Source of the DNA: Teichococcus rhizosphaerae
Lineage (GTDB): Bacteria; Pseudomonadota; Alphaproteobacteria; Acetobacterales; Acetobacteraceae
DNA: 33,350 bases
NCBI RefSeq assembly: GCF_002631185.1
Contig: NZ_PDNU01000014.1
Location: forward strand, 1-33,350
Reading direction: 5' to 3'
The notes below the pieces were generated by a model. The model saw nothing but the letters and a program-made list of their open reading frames with translations. It made no database searches and was not told the DNA's origin. Below are positions 14,219 to 21,929 of the stretch, one piece after another. The position numbers and the translations under genes are program-made. The stretch's first letter is position 1, and every line of letters begins with the position of its first letter.

Positions 14219-15328
14219 ATGCGGGTGATCGTCGTCGGCGCGGGCATCCTGGGGGCCAGCGCGGCCTATCACCTGGCGGCAGGCGGCGCCGAGGTCGTCA
14301 TCCTCGACCCGATGCTGGAAGGGCGCGCGACGGCGGCGGGGGCGGGCATCGTCTGCCCCTGGTCCTCGCGCGTGACGGACCCGGACTGGTACCGCCTGTC
14401 CGGCGGCGGTGCGCGCGACTACCCCATGCTGGTGGTGCAGCTCGCCGAGGATGGCGAAACCGATCTCGGCTACCGTCGCGTGGGGGCCCTGTGCATCGCG
14501 GGCGACGAGGGCGGCCTCGACGAGACGGAGGCCCGCATCCGCGCCCGCATGGCGGAGGCGCCCGAGGCGGGGGCGCTGTCCCGCCTGCCGCCGGCGGAAG
14601 CGCGGGCCTTGTTCCCGCCGCTGCGGCCGGAGGAGCCGGCGCTGCATCTGAGCGGCGCGGCGCGGGTCGATGGCAGGTTGCTGGCGGCGGCCCTGCTGCG
14701 CGCGGCGCAGCGCCGCGGCGCCGTGGCGCACCGGGACGTGGTGGTGGGGCTGCTCGCGGAGGGCGGCCGGGTGCGCGGCGCGCGCACGGCGGGCGGCGTG
14801 TTCGAGGGCGACGCGGTGCTGCTCGCCGCCGGGGCCTGGGCGCCGCCCCTGCTGGCGCCGCTCGGGCTGGAACTCGCGGTGCAGCCGCAGCGCGGGCAGA
14901 TCCTGCATCTTCTGCTGCCCGGGCAACAGACGCGGGACTGGCCCGTGCTGCTGCCGATGAGCCACCACTACCTGCTGGCCTTCGACGATTCCCGCGTGGT
15001 GGTGGGCGCCACGCGCGAGCTGGGCTCGGGCTTCGACCACCGGCTGACGGCGGGCGGCGTGATGCAGGTGTTGCGGCAGGCGCTCGACGTGGCACCCGGC
15101 CTGGCCGGCGCGACGCTGCACGAAATGCGCATCGGCATGCGGCCGATGGGGCCGGACCTGAAGCCGCTGCTCGGCCCCGTGCCGGGGGTCGAGGGGCTGG
15201 TCATCGGCAATGGGCTGGGCGCGGGCGGGCTGACCATGGGGCCCTATGCCGGGCGGCTGCTGGCGCAGCATCTGCTGCGCGGCGCGGCCGAGATCTCCCT
15301 GGCGCCCTACGATCCGCGGCGCGGCTGA
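14219..15328 (+). CDS. FAD-dependent amine oxidoreductase (DAO / DadA-like family)
   Basis: A 369-residue flavoprotein of the D-amino-acid oxidase fold. The dinucleotide motif VGAGILGAS is at the N-terminus (G7, G9, G12), ASAAYHLAAGG and VVILD complete the Rossmann unit, and the C-terminal FAD contact RPMGPDLKPLLGP and IGNGLGAGGLTMGPYAG are present. Family members oxidise secondary or D-amino acids, including sarcosine, glycine and sugar-amine adducts. I prefer the ATG at 14219, after GGAGCGGGCGGA, because it places the Rossmann motif at residues 3-12 as usual. The gap to the kinase gene is 78 nt without a clear terminator. It may be the last gene of the operon. The substrate is unknown. Confidence 0.87.
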   Translation: MRVIVVGAGILGASAAYHLAAGGAEVVILDPMLEGRATAAGAGIVCPWSSRVTDPDWYRLSGGGARDYPMLVVQLAEDGETDLGYRRVGALCIAGDEGGLDETEARIRARMAEAPEAGALSRLPPAEARALFPPLRPEEPALHLSGAARVDGRLLAAALLRAAQRRGAVAHRDVVVGLLAEGGRVRGARTAGGVFEGDAVLLAAGAWAPPLLAPLGLELAVQPQRGQILHLLLPGQQTRDWPVLLPMSHHYLLAFDDSRVVVGATRELGSGFDHRLTAGGVMQVLRQALDVAPGLAGATLHEMRIGMRPMGPDLKPLLGPVPGVEGLVIGNGLGAGGLTMGPYAGRLLAQHLLRGAAEISLAPYDPRRG

Positions 15329-15339
15329 GGGCGCGCCGC
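15316..15339. terminator. Hairpin between convergent genes
   Basis: GCGGCGCG (15316-15323) pairs with CGCGCCGC (15332-15339) around an 8-nt loop and spans the stop codon of the FAD oxidoreductase. The diguanylate cyclase gene ends 12 nt further on the opposite strand. It may stop transcription from both sides, but the stem is short. Confidence 0.4.
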
Positions 15340-15340
15340 T

Positions 15341-16138
15341 TCAGGCGGCGGAACGCCCCTGTTCCCCTTCGCGCTCCTGAAGCTCCCGCAGCGCATCGGA
15401 CAGGCAGATGCGGTTCCGCCCCGCCCGCTTGGCGGCGTAGAGGGCGCGGTCGGCCTCCGAGTACAGCGCGTCGAAGCCGCACTGGCGGCCGATCGCGGCG
15501 CCCGCGGAAAGGGTGACGAGCACGGCCTGCCCGTCGGCCACCATGGGCCCCGCCGCGAACTGCCCGAGCATCGCCTCCAGCCGTTCCAGCACCTCGCGCG
15601 AGGGGGTGGTGCTGGAGATGAAGGCGAACTCCTCGCCCCCCATCCGCCCCAGCAGCCCGAACGGCCCGAGCGCCTCCTCCATCCTGCGGCTGGCGGCGCA
15701 CAGCAGGGCATCGCCCACGCGGTGGCCATGCGTGTCGTTGACGCGCTTGAAGTTGTCGATGTCGAGGATCACCAGCACCATCCAGGCGGCGTCCCCGCGC
15801 TCCGCCGCCTCCATCAGGGCACGGCGGTTGGGCAGGCCTGTGAGCGGGTCGGTGCGGCTGATCCGCTCCAGGTCGCGCCGCGATTCCGCCAGCGCCAGGT
15901 GGGCGCGCCCGATCCAGCCGAGGATCGGGATGGCGACCACCAGCGCCACGAACACCGTCACCACCCAGGAGCGCAGGGCGGTGGTCCAGTCGATGAAGAA
16001 GACCATCTGGTTGATGACATCGAGCAGCAGCGCCCCGACCACCGCGGCGGCCGTGGCGCTGGCGACATAGCGGCGCAGGCCCCGCTGGTCCTGGATGTCG
16101 GGAGCGATGATCAGCCTCAGAGGGCCCCGCATGGTCAT
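15341..16138 (-). CDS. Membrane-bound diguanylate cyclase (GGDEF domain)
   Basis: A 265-residue protein with two membrane helices (about 24-48 and 58-78) and a C-terminal GGDEF domain that makes cyclic di-GMP from two GTP. The domain starts with DPLTGLPNRR (97-106), carries the metal-binding LDIDNFKRVND and the active-site GGEEF (167-171). The product-inhibition I-site RxxD, normally five residues before GGEEF, is replaced by GPFG, so feedback inhibition is probably absent. There is no obvious sensory domain beyond the short periplasmic or membrane part. The ATG at 16138 has GGAGGG only 4 nt before it; a second ATG at 16132 is spaced slightly wide, so either may be used. Confidence 0.9.
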   Translation of the reverse strand: MTMRGPLRLIIAPDIQDQRGLRRYVASATAAAVVGALLLDVINQMVFFIDWTTALRSWVVTVFVALVVAIPILGWIGRAHLALAESRRDLERISRTDPLTGLPNRRALMEAAERGDAAWMVLVILDIDNFKRVNDTHGHRVGDALLCAASRRMEEALGPFGLLGRMGGEEFAFISSTTPSREVLERLEAMLGQFAAGPMVADGQAVLVTLSAGAAIGRQCGFDALYSEADRALYAAKRAGRNRICLSDALRELQEREGEQGRSAA

Positions 16139-16176
16139 GAAACCCTCCGCGCATTGGGAGGGGCTGTTAACACATA

Positions 16177-16208
16177 TTCGTGCGCGCCCGCCATTCCTGG
16201 CGCACGAA
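16177..16208. repeat. Inverted repeat upstream of the diguanylate cyclase gene
   Basis: TTCGTGCGC (16177-16185) and GCGCACGAA (16200-16208) are perfect 9-bp complements around a 14-nt loop, in an AT-richer part of the divergent intergenic region (GTTAACACATATTCG). It could be an operator for either neighbour or a hairpin in a leader transcript. Confidence 0.5.
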
Positions 16209-16305
16209 AAGGCGAGGCTTGCCAGGGAACGAGGAAAGTGACCAAGCAGGCCAGGCCCAATCCCGCGCTGAGGAGGCAGCCCTGCACAGCCGCCAGAACC
16301 CGGAC

Positions 16306-16953
16306 ATGACCATCTTCCCCGCCGGAGAAGGCCAGGCGCCGCCGGCCCCGCCCTATACGGACTGGCTGCGGCACCGGCTCACCATCAGCGGCCCGGCCGA
16401 GGCCATGGCCCGGTTCCGCGCCGCCGCGGCCGGCTCAGGGCTGATCCCGTGGGTGCTCGACCTCGGGCGGATGGAGGAGGACTGGCGCCTCCAGCTGCTG
16501 GCGCCGCGCGAGGGCGAGCCGGCGATCAGCCCGAGCGGCGCCCGCATCCTGTCCCGCCGGCTGCGGGACGCGGCGGCGGCCAACCACCAGGCGGCCCTGG
16601 CGCGCGCCGCGACGGACCGGAGCTGCCCCTTCGACCTGCACCGCCTGGTGCCCCTCCCGCCCGCCATCCTGGCGCTGGGGCCGGACGATGCCGAGGCGCG
16701 GCGCTGGCTCTGGGCGCATTGGGGCACCACGCGGGCGCTGCGCCATGTCCGCGCCCTGCCGGGCATGGAGGATGCCCGCAGCACCCGGACGGACCGCATG
16801 GCGGTGGAGTTCTGGTCGGCCGACTGGTCGCCCTGGCGCGCCCTGCTGCGGCTGCGCCGGGACTGGCCCCCGCTGGTGTGGGACCTGCGGCCCGACTACC
16901 AGCGGGGCGGGGAGGACGCCGCCCCGGCCGGGCGCGGGCGCAGGCGGCGCTGA
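16306..16953 (+). CDS. Conserved hypothetical protein, distant relative of YubB/DUF1281 (ferredoxin-like fold)
   Basis: A 215-residue protein. It begins with a strand pattern, RHRLTISGPAEAMARFRAAA, and later has WLWAHWGTTRALRHV and VEFWSADWSPWRALLRL. These resemble the NxLxIxG, WGTKWDA and FxTAWSPP elements of YubB/DUF1281 (Api92-like) proteins, known mainly from plasmids and phages. The match is by pattern only. The C-terminus is Arg-rich (RGRRRR). The ATG at 16306 lacks a ribosome site, whereas AGGAGG at 16271-16276 lies 5 nt before an in-frame CTG at 16282, so a CTG start adding eight residues is possible. Function is unknown; it meets the Bug protein gene tail to tail, 6 nt apart. Confidence 0.75.
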   Translation: MTIFPAGEGQAPPAPPYTDWLRHRLTISGPAEAMARFRAAAAGSGLIPWVLDLGRMEEDWRLQLLAPREGEPAISPSGARILSRRLRDAAAANHQAALARAATDRSCPFDLHRLVPLPPAILALGPDDAEARRWLWAHWGTTRALRHVRALPGMEDARSTRTDRMAVEFWSADWSPWRALLRLRRDWPPLVWDLRPDYQRGGEDAAPAGRGRRRR

Positions 16954-16959
16954 CCGGCC

Positions 16960-17958
16960 TCAGTCGATGCGGATGTCGGCCTTGCGCGCCACCTCGCCCC
17001 AGCGCGCCGTCTCGGCGGCGACGAAGCGGCGGAACTCCTCCGGCGCGCTGCCCACCGGAGTGATGCCGAGATCCTTCAGCCGGCCGGACACCGCCGGGCC
17101 GTGCAGGGCCGCCACGGCCTCCTTGTGCAGGCGGGCGACAATGGCGGGCGGGGTCGCCGCGGGCGCGAAGAAGCCGTGCCAGGAGAGGCTCTCGAAGCCG
17201 GGCACGACGCTGGCCACCGTCGGGATCTCGGGCGCCACGGCGCTGGGCTCGGTGGAGGTGACGCCGAGGATGCGCAGCTTGCCTTCCCGCGCGAAGGGCA
17301 GCACGGAGGAGAGGTTGTCGAAGGCCATCGGCACCTCGCCGGTTAGCAGCGCCGTCGTCACCTGCCCGCTGCCGCGATAGGGGACGTGCTCGATCCGGGT
17401 GCCGGTGAGCTGCGCGAAAAGCGAGCCCGCCAGGTGGATCGAGGTTCCGACGCCGGAGGTGGCGTAGCTGGCCTCGCCGGGCTTGGCCTTGAGCTGCGCG
17501 ATCAGCTCCTGGAGGTTGCGGGCGGGATTGCTGTTGCTCACCGCCAGCGCGTTGGGCTGCGAGGCGAGCTGCGTGATCGGCGCGAAGTCCTTCTGCACGT
17601 CATAGGGCATCTTCGGGTAGATGCCCGGATTGATGGCGTGGCTGCTGATGGTGCCGAGGCAGAAGGTGTAGCCGTCGGGCGTGGCGCGGGCGCAGGCCTC
17701 GCTGCCGATGTTGCCGCCCGCGCCGGGCCGGTTCTCCACCACGATGGGCTGGCCGAGCGCCTTGCTCATCTCCTGCCCCACCAGCCGGGCGAGCGTGTCC
17801 GAGGTGCCGGCGGCGAAGGGGACGATCAGCCGGATCGGCTGGGTCGGGTAGGCCGGCGCCTGCGCCCGCGCGGGGGCCGGCGCCGAGGCCAGGCCAGCCG
17901 GCAAGGCGAGCAGGGACAGCAGGGCAAGGCTCAGGCCGCGGCGGGACTGGCTGGGCAT
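16960..17958 (-). CDS. Bug-family (TctC-type) periplasmic substrate-binding protein
   Basis: A 332-residue extracytoplasmic receptor of the tripartite tricarboxylate transporter class. A Sec signal covers about residues 1-33 (MPSQSRRGLSLALLSLLALP to ARAQ). Family landmarks are YPTQPIRLIVPFAAG, VVENRPGAGGNIGSE, YATSGVGTSIHLAG, HVPYRGSGQ and a final KDLGITPVG. These proteins bind carboxylates such as citrate, but many are orphans, as here: no TctA or TctB gene is in the window. The start at 17958 follows GAGGAGG. It is divergent from an FCD-GntR gene across an AT-rich control region, which suggests that this regulator controls it. Confidence 0.93.
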   Translation of the reverse strand: MPSQSRRGLSLALLSLLALPAGLASAPAPARAQAPAYPTQPIRLIVPFAAGTSDTLARLVGQEMSKALGQPIVVENRPGAGGNIGSEACARATPDGYTFCLGTISSHAINPGIYPKMPYDVQKDFAPITQLASQPNALAVSNSNPARNLQELIAQLKAKPGEASYATSGVGTSIHLAGSLFAQLTGTRIEHVPYRGSGQVTTALLTGEVPMAFDNLSSVLPFAREGKLRILGVTSTEPSAVAPEIPTVASVVPGFESLSWHGFFAPAATPPAIVARLHKEAVAALHGPAVSGRLKDLGITPVGSAPEEFRRFVAAETARWGEVARKADIRID

Positions 17959-18029
17959 GGGCGGTTCCTCCTCGTGGTGCCGTTGGCGGCACGCATTGCT
18001 GGGATCGCGCGCAACAGGCGCGGCATCTC

Positions 18030-18064
18030 GGCGTCAAACTGATATATTAGATTTTTGGCGTCAA
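18030..18064. promoter_or_regulatory. AT-rich divergent control region with direct repeats
   Basis: GGCGTCAA occurs at 18030-18037 and again at 18057-18064, flanking an AT-rich island. Inside it lie an extended -10, TG-A-TATATT (18040-18048), pointing to the GntR gene, and the near-palindrome CTGATATATTAG (18039-18050, 10 of 12 positions symmetric). The island stands out sharply from its GC-rich surroundings and is the likely operator and promoter for both divergent genes. Confidence 0.55.
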
Positions 18065-18108
18065 GCCTTCCGTGGCCCCGCGGCCGTGCCTTTGCTAAGG
18101 CTCCTGCC

Positions 18109-18828
18109 ATGCGCCTCCCGCCCGCACCGCCCCTCGACATCCGGCCCGATGCTGGCGGCCTCGCCACGCTGGCGCCGATGGGCCGGCGCCGCTCCGCCGC
18201 CGAGAGCGCCTATGAATCGCTGCGCGCGGCGGTGATCTCGCTGGCGCTGCCGCCCGGTACGGCCATCTCGCGCGCCGCCGTCGCGGCGCGGCTCGGCGTC
18301 AGCCAGACACCGGTGCGGGAGGCGCTGATCCGGCTGCAGGAGGAAGGGCTGATCGCGGTGGTGCCGCAATCGGCCACGCGCGTGGCGCGGATCGACACCG
18401 CCAGCGCCCGCGAGGCGAGCTTCCTGCGGCAGGCGGTGGAGCTGGCGGTGGTGCGCCGCCTGGCGGAGGCGCCGCCGCCCGGCCTCGAGGAGGCGTTGCG
18501 CGCCGAGCTGGCGCGGATGCGCGCCAGCGGCGACGAGGACGGCTTCACCGCCGCCGATGAGGCGTTCCACGGCGTGCTCTGCGCGGCCGCCGGGGTGCCC
18601 GGGCTGCATGAGCTGGTGCGCAGCCGCAGCGGCCACCTCGACCGGCTGCGCCGGCTGCACCTGCCAAGCCCCGGCAAGGCCGAGGCCGTGCTGCGCCAGC
18701 ATGAGGAACTGGCGGCCGCCATCCTGCGGCGGGACCCGGCGGAAGCCGAGCGGCTGCTGCGGGACCACCTCTCCAACACCTTCGCCGAGCTGGCCCGCAT
18801 CCGCGAGCGCTTCCCCGACTATTTCTGA
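18109..18828 (+). CDS. GntR-family transcriptional regulator, FCD type
   Basis: A 239-residue regulator with the winged helix at about residues 25-90 (SAYESLRAAVISLALPPG, then VAARLGVSQTPVREALIRL) and an FCD ligand-binding domain with DEAFHGVL and QHEELAAAI. The ATG at 18109 has AAGG 7 nt before it. A TTG at 18055 in the same frame lies inside the repeat-bearing control region and is less likely. It is divergent from the Bug-type binding protein and upstream of the TAXI-TRAP genes, either of which may be its target. A hairpin follows the stop, so read-through to the TRAP genes is probably limited. Confidence 0.88.
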   Translation: MRLPPAPPLDIRPDAGGLATLAPMGRRRSAAESAYESLRAAVISLALPPGTAISRAAVAARLGVSQTPVREALIRLQEEGLIAVVPQSATRVARIDTASAREASFLRQAVELAVVRRLAEAPPPGLEEALRAELARMRASGDEDGFTAADEAFHGVLCAAAGVPGLHELVRSRSGHLDRLRRLHLPSPGKAEAVLRQHEELAAAILRRDPAEAERLLRDHLSNTFAELARIRERFPDYF

Positions 18829-18871
18829 ACGCCCTCCGCGCCGGCAGCCGGGTGCGGACTGCGCGTTTCCA

Positions 18872-18903
18872 GGGCATTTCCGCCGCGCGCGGCGGCGATG
18901 CCC
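18872..18903 (+). terminator. Hairpin after the GntR gene
   Basis: GGGCAT (18872-18877) pairs with ATGCCC (18898-18903), and within it CCGCCG (18880-18885) pairs with CGGCGG (18890-18895) around a CGCG loop, with a 2 x 2 internal loop. It starts 43 nt after the stop at 18828. No T tract follows. Confidence 0.5.
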
Positions 18904-18974
18904 CCGCCCGCGCCGATTGCCGCGCCTCCTGATCTCTGTTCATCATGGGGAAACACTCGTTCAGGAGGCTTCCC

Positions 18975-19964
18975 ATGGATTTCCGGATCTCCCGCCGGGC
19001 GGTGCTGGCCGGCTCCGCCCTCGCCCTGCCGGCCCTCCGCCGCGCCTCCGCGCAGCAGACGCTGGAATTCGTCGCGGGCTCGCTGGGCGGCGGGTGGTAC
19101 ACCATGGCCGCCGGCGTCGCCGCGCTGGTGCGCGACGAGAACCCCGAGATCCAGATCCGCGTCGTGCCGGGCGGCGGCCTCGCCAACCCGACGCGCGTCA
19201 ACAACGGCCAGAGCCAGATGGGCTGGGGCATCGACGCCTTCACCGCCGCCGCGGCGCGGGGCGAGGAGCCCTACAAGGCCAAGCATGAGCGGCTGCGCTC
19301 GCTCGGCACCGGCTACTCGCCCACCGAGCACAACTTCCTCCGCCGCGCCGATGGCGGCCCGGCCGACATGAAGGCGATCCTGACGCAGAAGGGGGTCCGC
19401 ATCGGCTGCCCGCAGCGCTCCTCGACCGACGAGATGACGCTGCAGCGCATCCTGAAGTTCTACGGCACCTCGCCCGAGAAGATCCGCGACGAGGGGGGCC
19501 GCTACCTCAACGGCTCCTACAACGACATCGCCGGCGCCTTTGGCGACGGGCAGGTGGATTATCTCTACGCGGCGCTGGCCAAGCCCGCCGCCATCCTCAC
19601 CGAGATCGGCCAGGGGCGGCGCCAGGCGAAGCTGGTGGAGTTCCCGGCCGATGTGCGCAAGCACCTGATCGACACCTACGCCTACAACCAGGGCGTGATC
19701 CCCGCCGGCACCTATCCGGCGCTCCAGGACGCCGACGTGCCGGTGACCACCATGGACAGCGTCATCCTGGTGCACGACACGCTGCCCGACGCCGTGGCCT
19801 ATGCCGTGACGCGCACCCTCATCAGGGCCAAGGGCGCGCGGCTGACGCAGATCCATGCCTCGATGGGCGCCTATGACCCGGCCGTCGCCTGGAAGTATGC
19901 CGGCGTGCCGCTGCATCCGGGCGCCGAGCGCGCCTACCGGGAAGCCGGCGTGATGCAGGGCTGA
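18975..19964 (+). CDS. TAXI-family TRAP transporter solute-binding protein
   Basis: A 329-residue periplasmic receptor of the TRAP-associated extracytoplasmic immunogenic (TAXI) class. The leader has ISRRAVLAGSALALPALRRA, with a twin Arg that may mean Tat export. The family start pattern FVAGSLGGGWYTMAAGVAALV follows, then VVPGGGLANPTRVNNGQ and the later DYLYAALAKPA. The ATG at 18975 follows CAGGAGG at good spacing, so I prefer it to the ATG at 18945. The fused permease gene begins 6 nt after its stop, so the two form one unit. TAXI-TRAP ligands known elsewhere are acidic compounds such as glutamate; the ligand here is unknown. Confidence 0.93.
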   Translation: MDFRISRRAVLAGSALALPALRRASAQQTLEFVAGSLGGGWYTMAAGVAALVRDENPEIQIRVVPGGGLANPTRVNNGQSQMGWGIDAFTAAAARGEEPYKAKHERLRSLGTGYSPTEHNFLRRADGGPADMKAILTQKGVRIGCPQRSSTDEMTLQRILKFYGTSPEKIRDEGGRYLNGSYNDIAGAFGDGQVDYLYAALAKPAAILTEIGQGRRQAKLVEFPADVRKHLIDTYAYNQGVIPAGTYPALQDADVPVTTMDSVILVHDTLPDAVAYAVTRTLIRAKGARLTQIHASMGAYDPAVAWKYAGVPLHPGAERAYREAGVMQG

Positions 19965-19970
19965 GGCCGC

Positions 19971-21878
19971 GTGCGCCAGCTTCGCGGACCGCTCGGCGTC
20001 ATCCTCCCGGCCTGGCTGGCCGGGGTGGTGGCGCTGCACCTCTATTTCGGCGGCTTCGGCTTCCCCGAGCCGATCGCCATGCGCGGCTTCCACCTGCTGG
20101 CCTTCGTGCCGCCCATCTTCCTGCTCTGGCCGGCCCGCGCCTCCAGCCCGAAGGAACGGCCCAGCGTCATCGACTGGCTCTGGGCCTTGCTGGCGGCGGC
20201 GCCGCATCTCTGGGTCTGGCTGAACGCCGCCGCCGTGTCCGACCGGATGGAGTATGTCGATCCCTTCGGGCCGGAGATGGTGGTCCTCTCCATCCTCGCC
20301 ATCGTCACCCTGCTGGAGGCAACGCGGCGGGCGGTGGAGCCGGGGCTGGCGGTGATGGTGCTGGTCAGCATCGGCTACATGGCCTTCGGCCACCACCTTC
20401 CGGGCGTGCTGAACACGCGGCCCTTCAGCCTGGAGGAGATCCTGGAGGCCTCCTGGCTGGTGCCGACGGCGGGCGGCATCTATGGCCCGCTCACCGGCAT
20501 CGTCGCCACCACCATCGCGGTGTTCATCACCTTCGGCGCCTTCATGCAGGGCAGCGGCACGGGGCGGCTGTTCAGCAATCTCGGCGCGGCGGCGGCCGGG
20601 CGCTACACGGCGGGGCCGGCCAAGGTGTCGGTCATCACCTCCGGGCTGTTCGGCACCATGAGCGGCTCCTCCGTGTCCAACGTGATCACCACCGGCGCCA
20701 TGACCATCCCGCTGATGAAGCGGATCGGCTACCCGGCGGCGGTCGCGGGCGGCATCGAGAGCGCGGCCAGCGTCGGCGGCGCGCTGATGCCGCCGGTGAT
20801 GGGCGCGGCCGCCTTCGTGATGGCCGAGATCACCAACATCGCCTATGGCGAGATCGTCATCGCCGCCACGCTGGGCGCTGTCCTCTACTTCTTCGCCATC
20901 TATGTCGCGGTGCATTTCGAGGGGAAAAAGCTCGGCGTCACCGCCATGGCCGAGGCCGACATCCCGCCCTGGCGCGAGGTGCTGGCCGATTGCCACCTGC
21001 TGCTGCCCATCGCCGTGCTGGTCTGGCTGATGATGGAGCGGTGGAGCGGCAACTTCGCCGCCTTCTGCGCCACCATGGCGATGATCGCCGTGGCCATGTT
21101 GCGTGGCCGCACCCGCATGTCGCCGCGCGCCATCTTCAATAGCCTGGTGCAGGCGGGGCTGACCATGGCGCCGCTGGCGGTGGCCATCGCCGGCGCCGGC
21201 ATCGTCGTCTCGGCGCTGACGGCCACCGGCATGGTGGTGGCCTTCGGCGGCATCATCAAGGAACTGGCGGGCGGATCGCTGCCGCTCCTGCTGGTGCTGC
21301 TGGCGCTCACCGTGCTGGTGCTGGGCATGGGGCTGCCCACCACCCCCTCCTACATCATCGCCGCCGCCATCGGCGTGCCGCAGCTGATGGAGATGGGGGT
21401 CGGCATGCTGCCGGCGCACCTGTTCCTGTTCTACTTCGCCGTGCTGGCCGACGCGACGCCGCCCGTGGCCGCCGCCGCCTTCGCCGCCGCCTCGGTGGCC
21501 AAGGCGCCGCCGACGCTGACCAGCCTGCACGCCTCCCGCTTCGGCATCGCCGGCTTCACCGTGGGCTTCGCCTTCGTCTACGACCCCGGCATCATGATGC
21601 AGGGCAGCCTGCTCGACATCCTTCTGGCCTTTTCCGTGCAGCTGGCGGCGCTGACGGCGCTGACCGCCGCCTATGCCGGCTTCCTCGCCGGGCCGCTCGG
21701 GCCGGTGCTGCGGCTGGCGCTGGGCGCCTCGGGGCTCGTCGCGGCCTTTCTCCACGTCCTGCCCGCCCCGGGGCGGCTGGCCGTGGTGGTGGCGGTGCTG
21801 GCCCTGTGCTGGGGGGTCAGCCGGCTGGCGCGGCCGGTGCCGGCCGGGAGCGCCGCGCCGGGGGCGCCGCCCGGCTAG
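19971..21878 (+). CDS. TRAP transporter fused permease (DctQ-DctM type, TAXI-associated)
   Basis: A 635-residue polytopic membrane protein, made of a small DctQ-like four-helix part (about residues 1-140) joined to a large DctM-like part. Typical large-subunit motifs include GLFGTMSGSSVSNVITTGAMTIPLMKR, given here in outline at about 220-245, IESAASVGGALMPPVMG, and GMGLPTTPSYIIAA. Such fusions accompany TAXI receptors and import substrates with a sodium or proton gradient. The start is GTG at 19971 with GAGG five nt before it. The C-terminal part after about residue 540 adds further hydrophobic segments. The gene ends 51 nt before the convergent hydrolase gene. Confidence 0.92.
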   Translation: MRQLRGPLGVILPAWLAGVVALHLYFGGFGFPEPIAMRGFHLLAFVPPIFLLWPARASSPKERPSVIDWLWALLAAAPHLWVWLNAAAVSDRMEYVDPFGPEMVVLSILAIVTLLEATRRAVEPGLAVMVLVSIGYMAFGHHLPGVLNTRPFSLEEILEASWLVPTAGGIYGPLTGIVATTIAVFITFGAFMQGSGTGRLFSNLGAAAAGRYTAGPAKVSVITSGLFGTMSGSSVSNVITTGAMTIPLMKRIGYPAAVAGGIESAASVGGALMPPVMGAAAFVMAEITNIAYGEIVIAATLGAVLYFFAIYVAVHFEGKKLGVTAMAEADIPPWREVLADCHLLLPIAVLVWLMMERWSGNFAAFCATMAMIAVAMLRGRTRMSPRAIFNSLVQAGLTMAPLAVAIAGAGIVVSALTATGMVVAFGGIIKELAGGSLPLLLVLLALTVLVLGMGLPTTPSYIIAAAIGVPQLMEMGVGMLPAHLFLFYFAVLADATPPVAAAAFAAASVAKAPPTLTSLHASRFGIAGFTVGFAFVYDPGIMMQGSLLDILLAFSVQLAALTALTAAYAGFLAGPLGPVLRLALGASGLVAAFLHVLPAPGRLAVVVAVLALCWGVSRLARPVPAGSAAPGAPPG

Positions 21879-21890
21879 AGCGTTTTCCGT

Positions 21891-21921
21891 GGGCCCTGGC
21901 TCGCCCCGATGCTCCAGGCCC
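21891..21921. terminator. Terminator hairpin after the TRAP genes
   Basis: GGGCCCTGG (21891-21899) pairs with CCAGGCCC (21914-21921) with one bulged C and a 14-nt loop. It is followed on the plus strand by the T-rich TTGTCTTCT and lies 12 nt after the permease stop, between convergent genes. Confidence 0.5.
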
Positions 21922-21929
21922 TTGTCTTC

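Noticed and set aside
13085-15271. A 728-codon minus-strand frame opposite the kinase and FAD oxidoreductase genes
   Set aside because: Low-complexity Arg/Gln/His composition with no family match; the plus-strand proteins have clear catalytic motifs.
18819-21755. A 978-codon open frame on the minus strand, opposite the TAXI-TRAP genes
   Set aside because: It is rich in His, Gln, Arg and Gly, has no recognisable domain, and mirrors the real genes. Antisense frames stay open in such GC-rich DNA.
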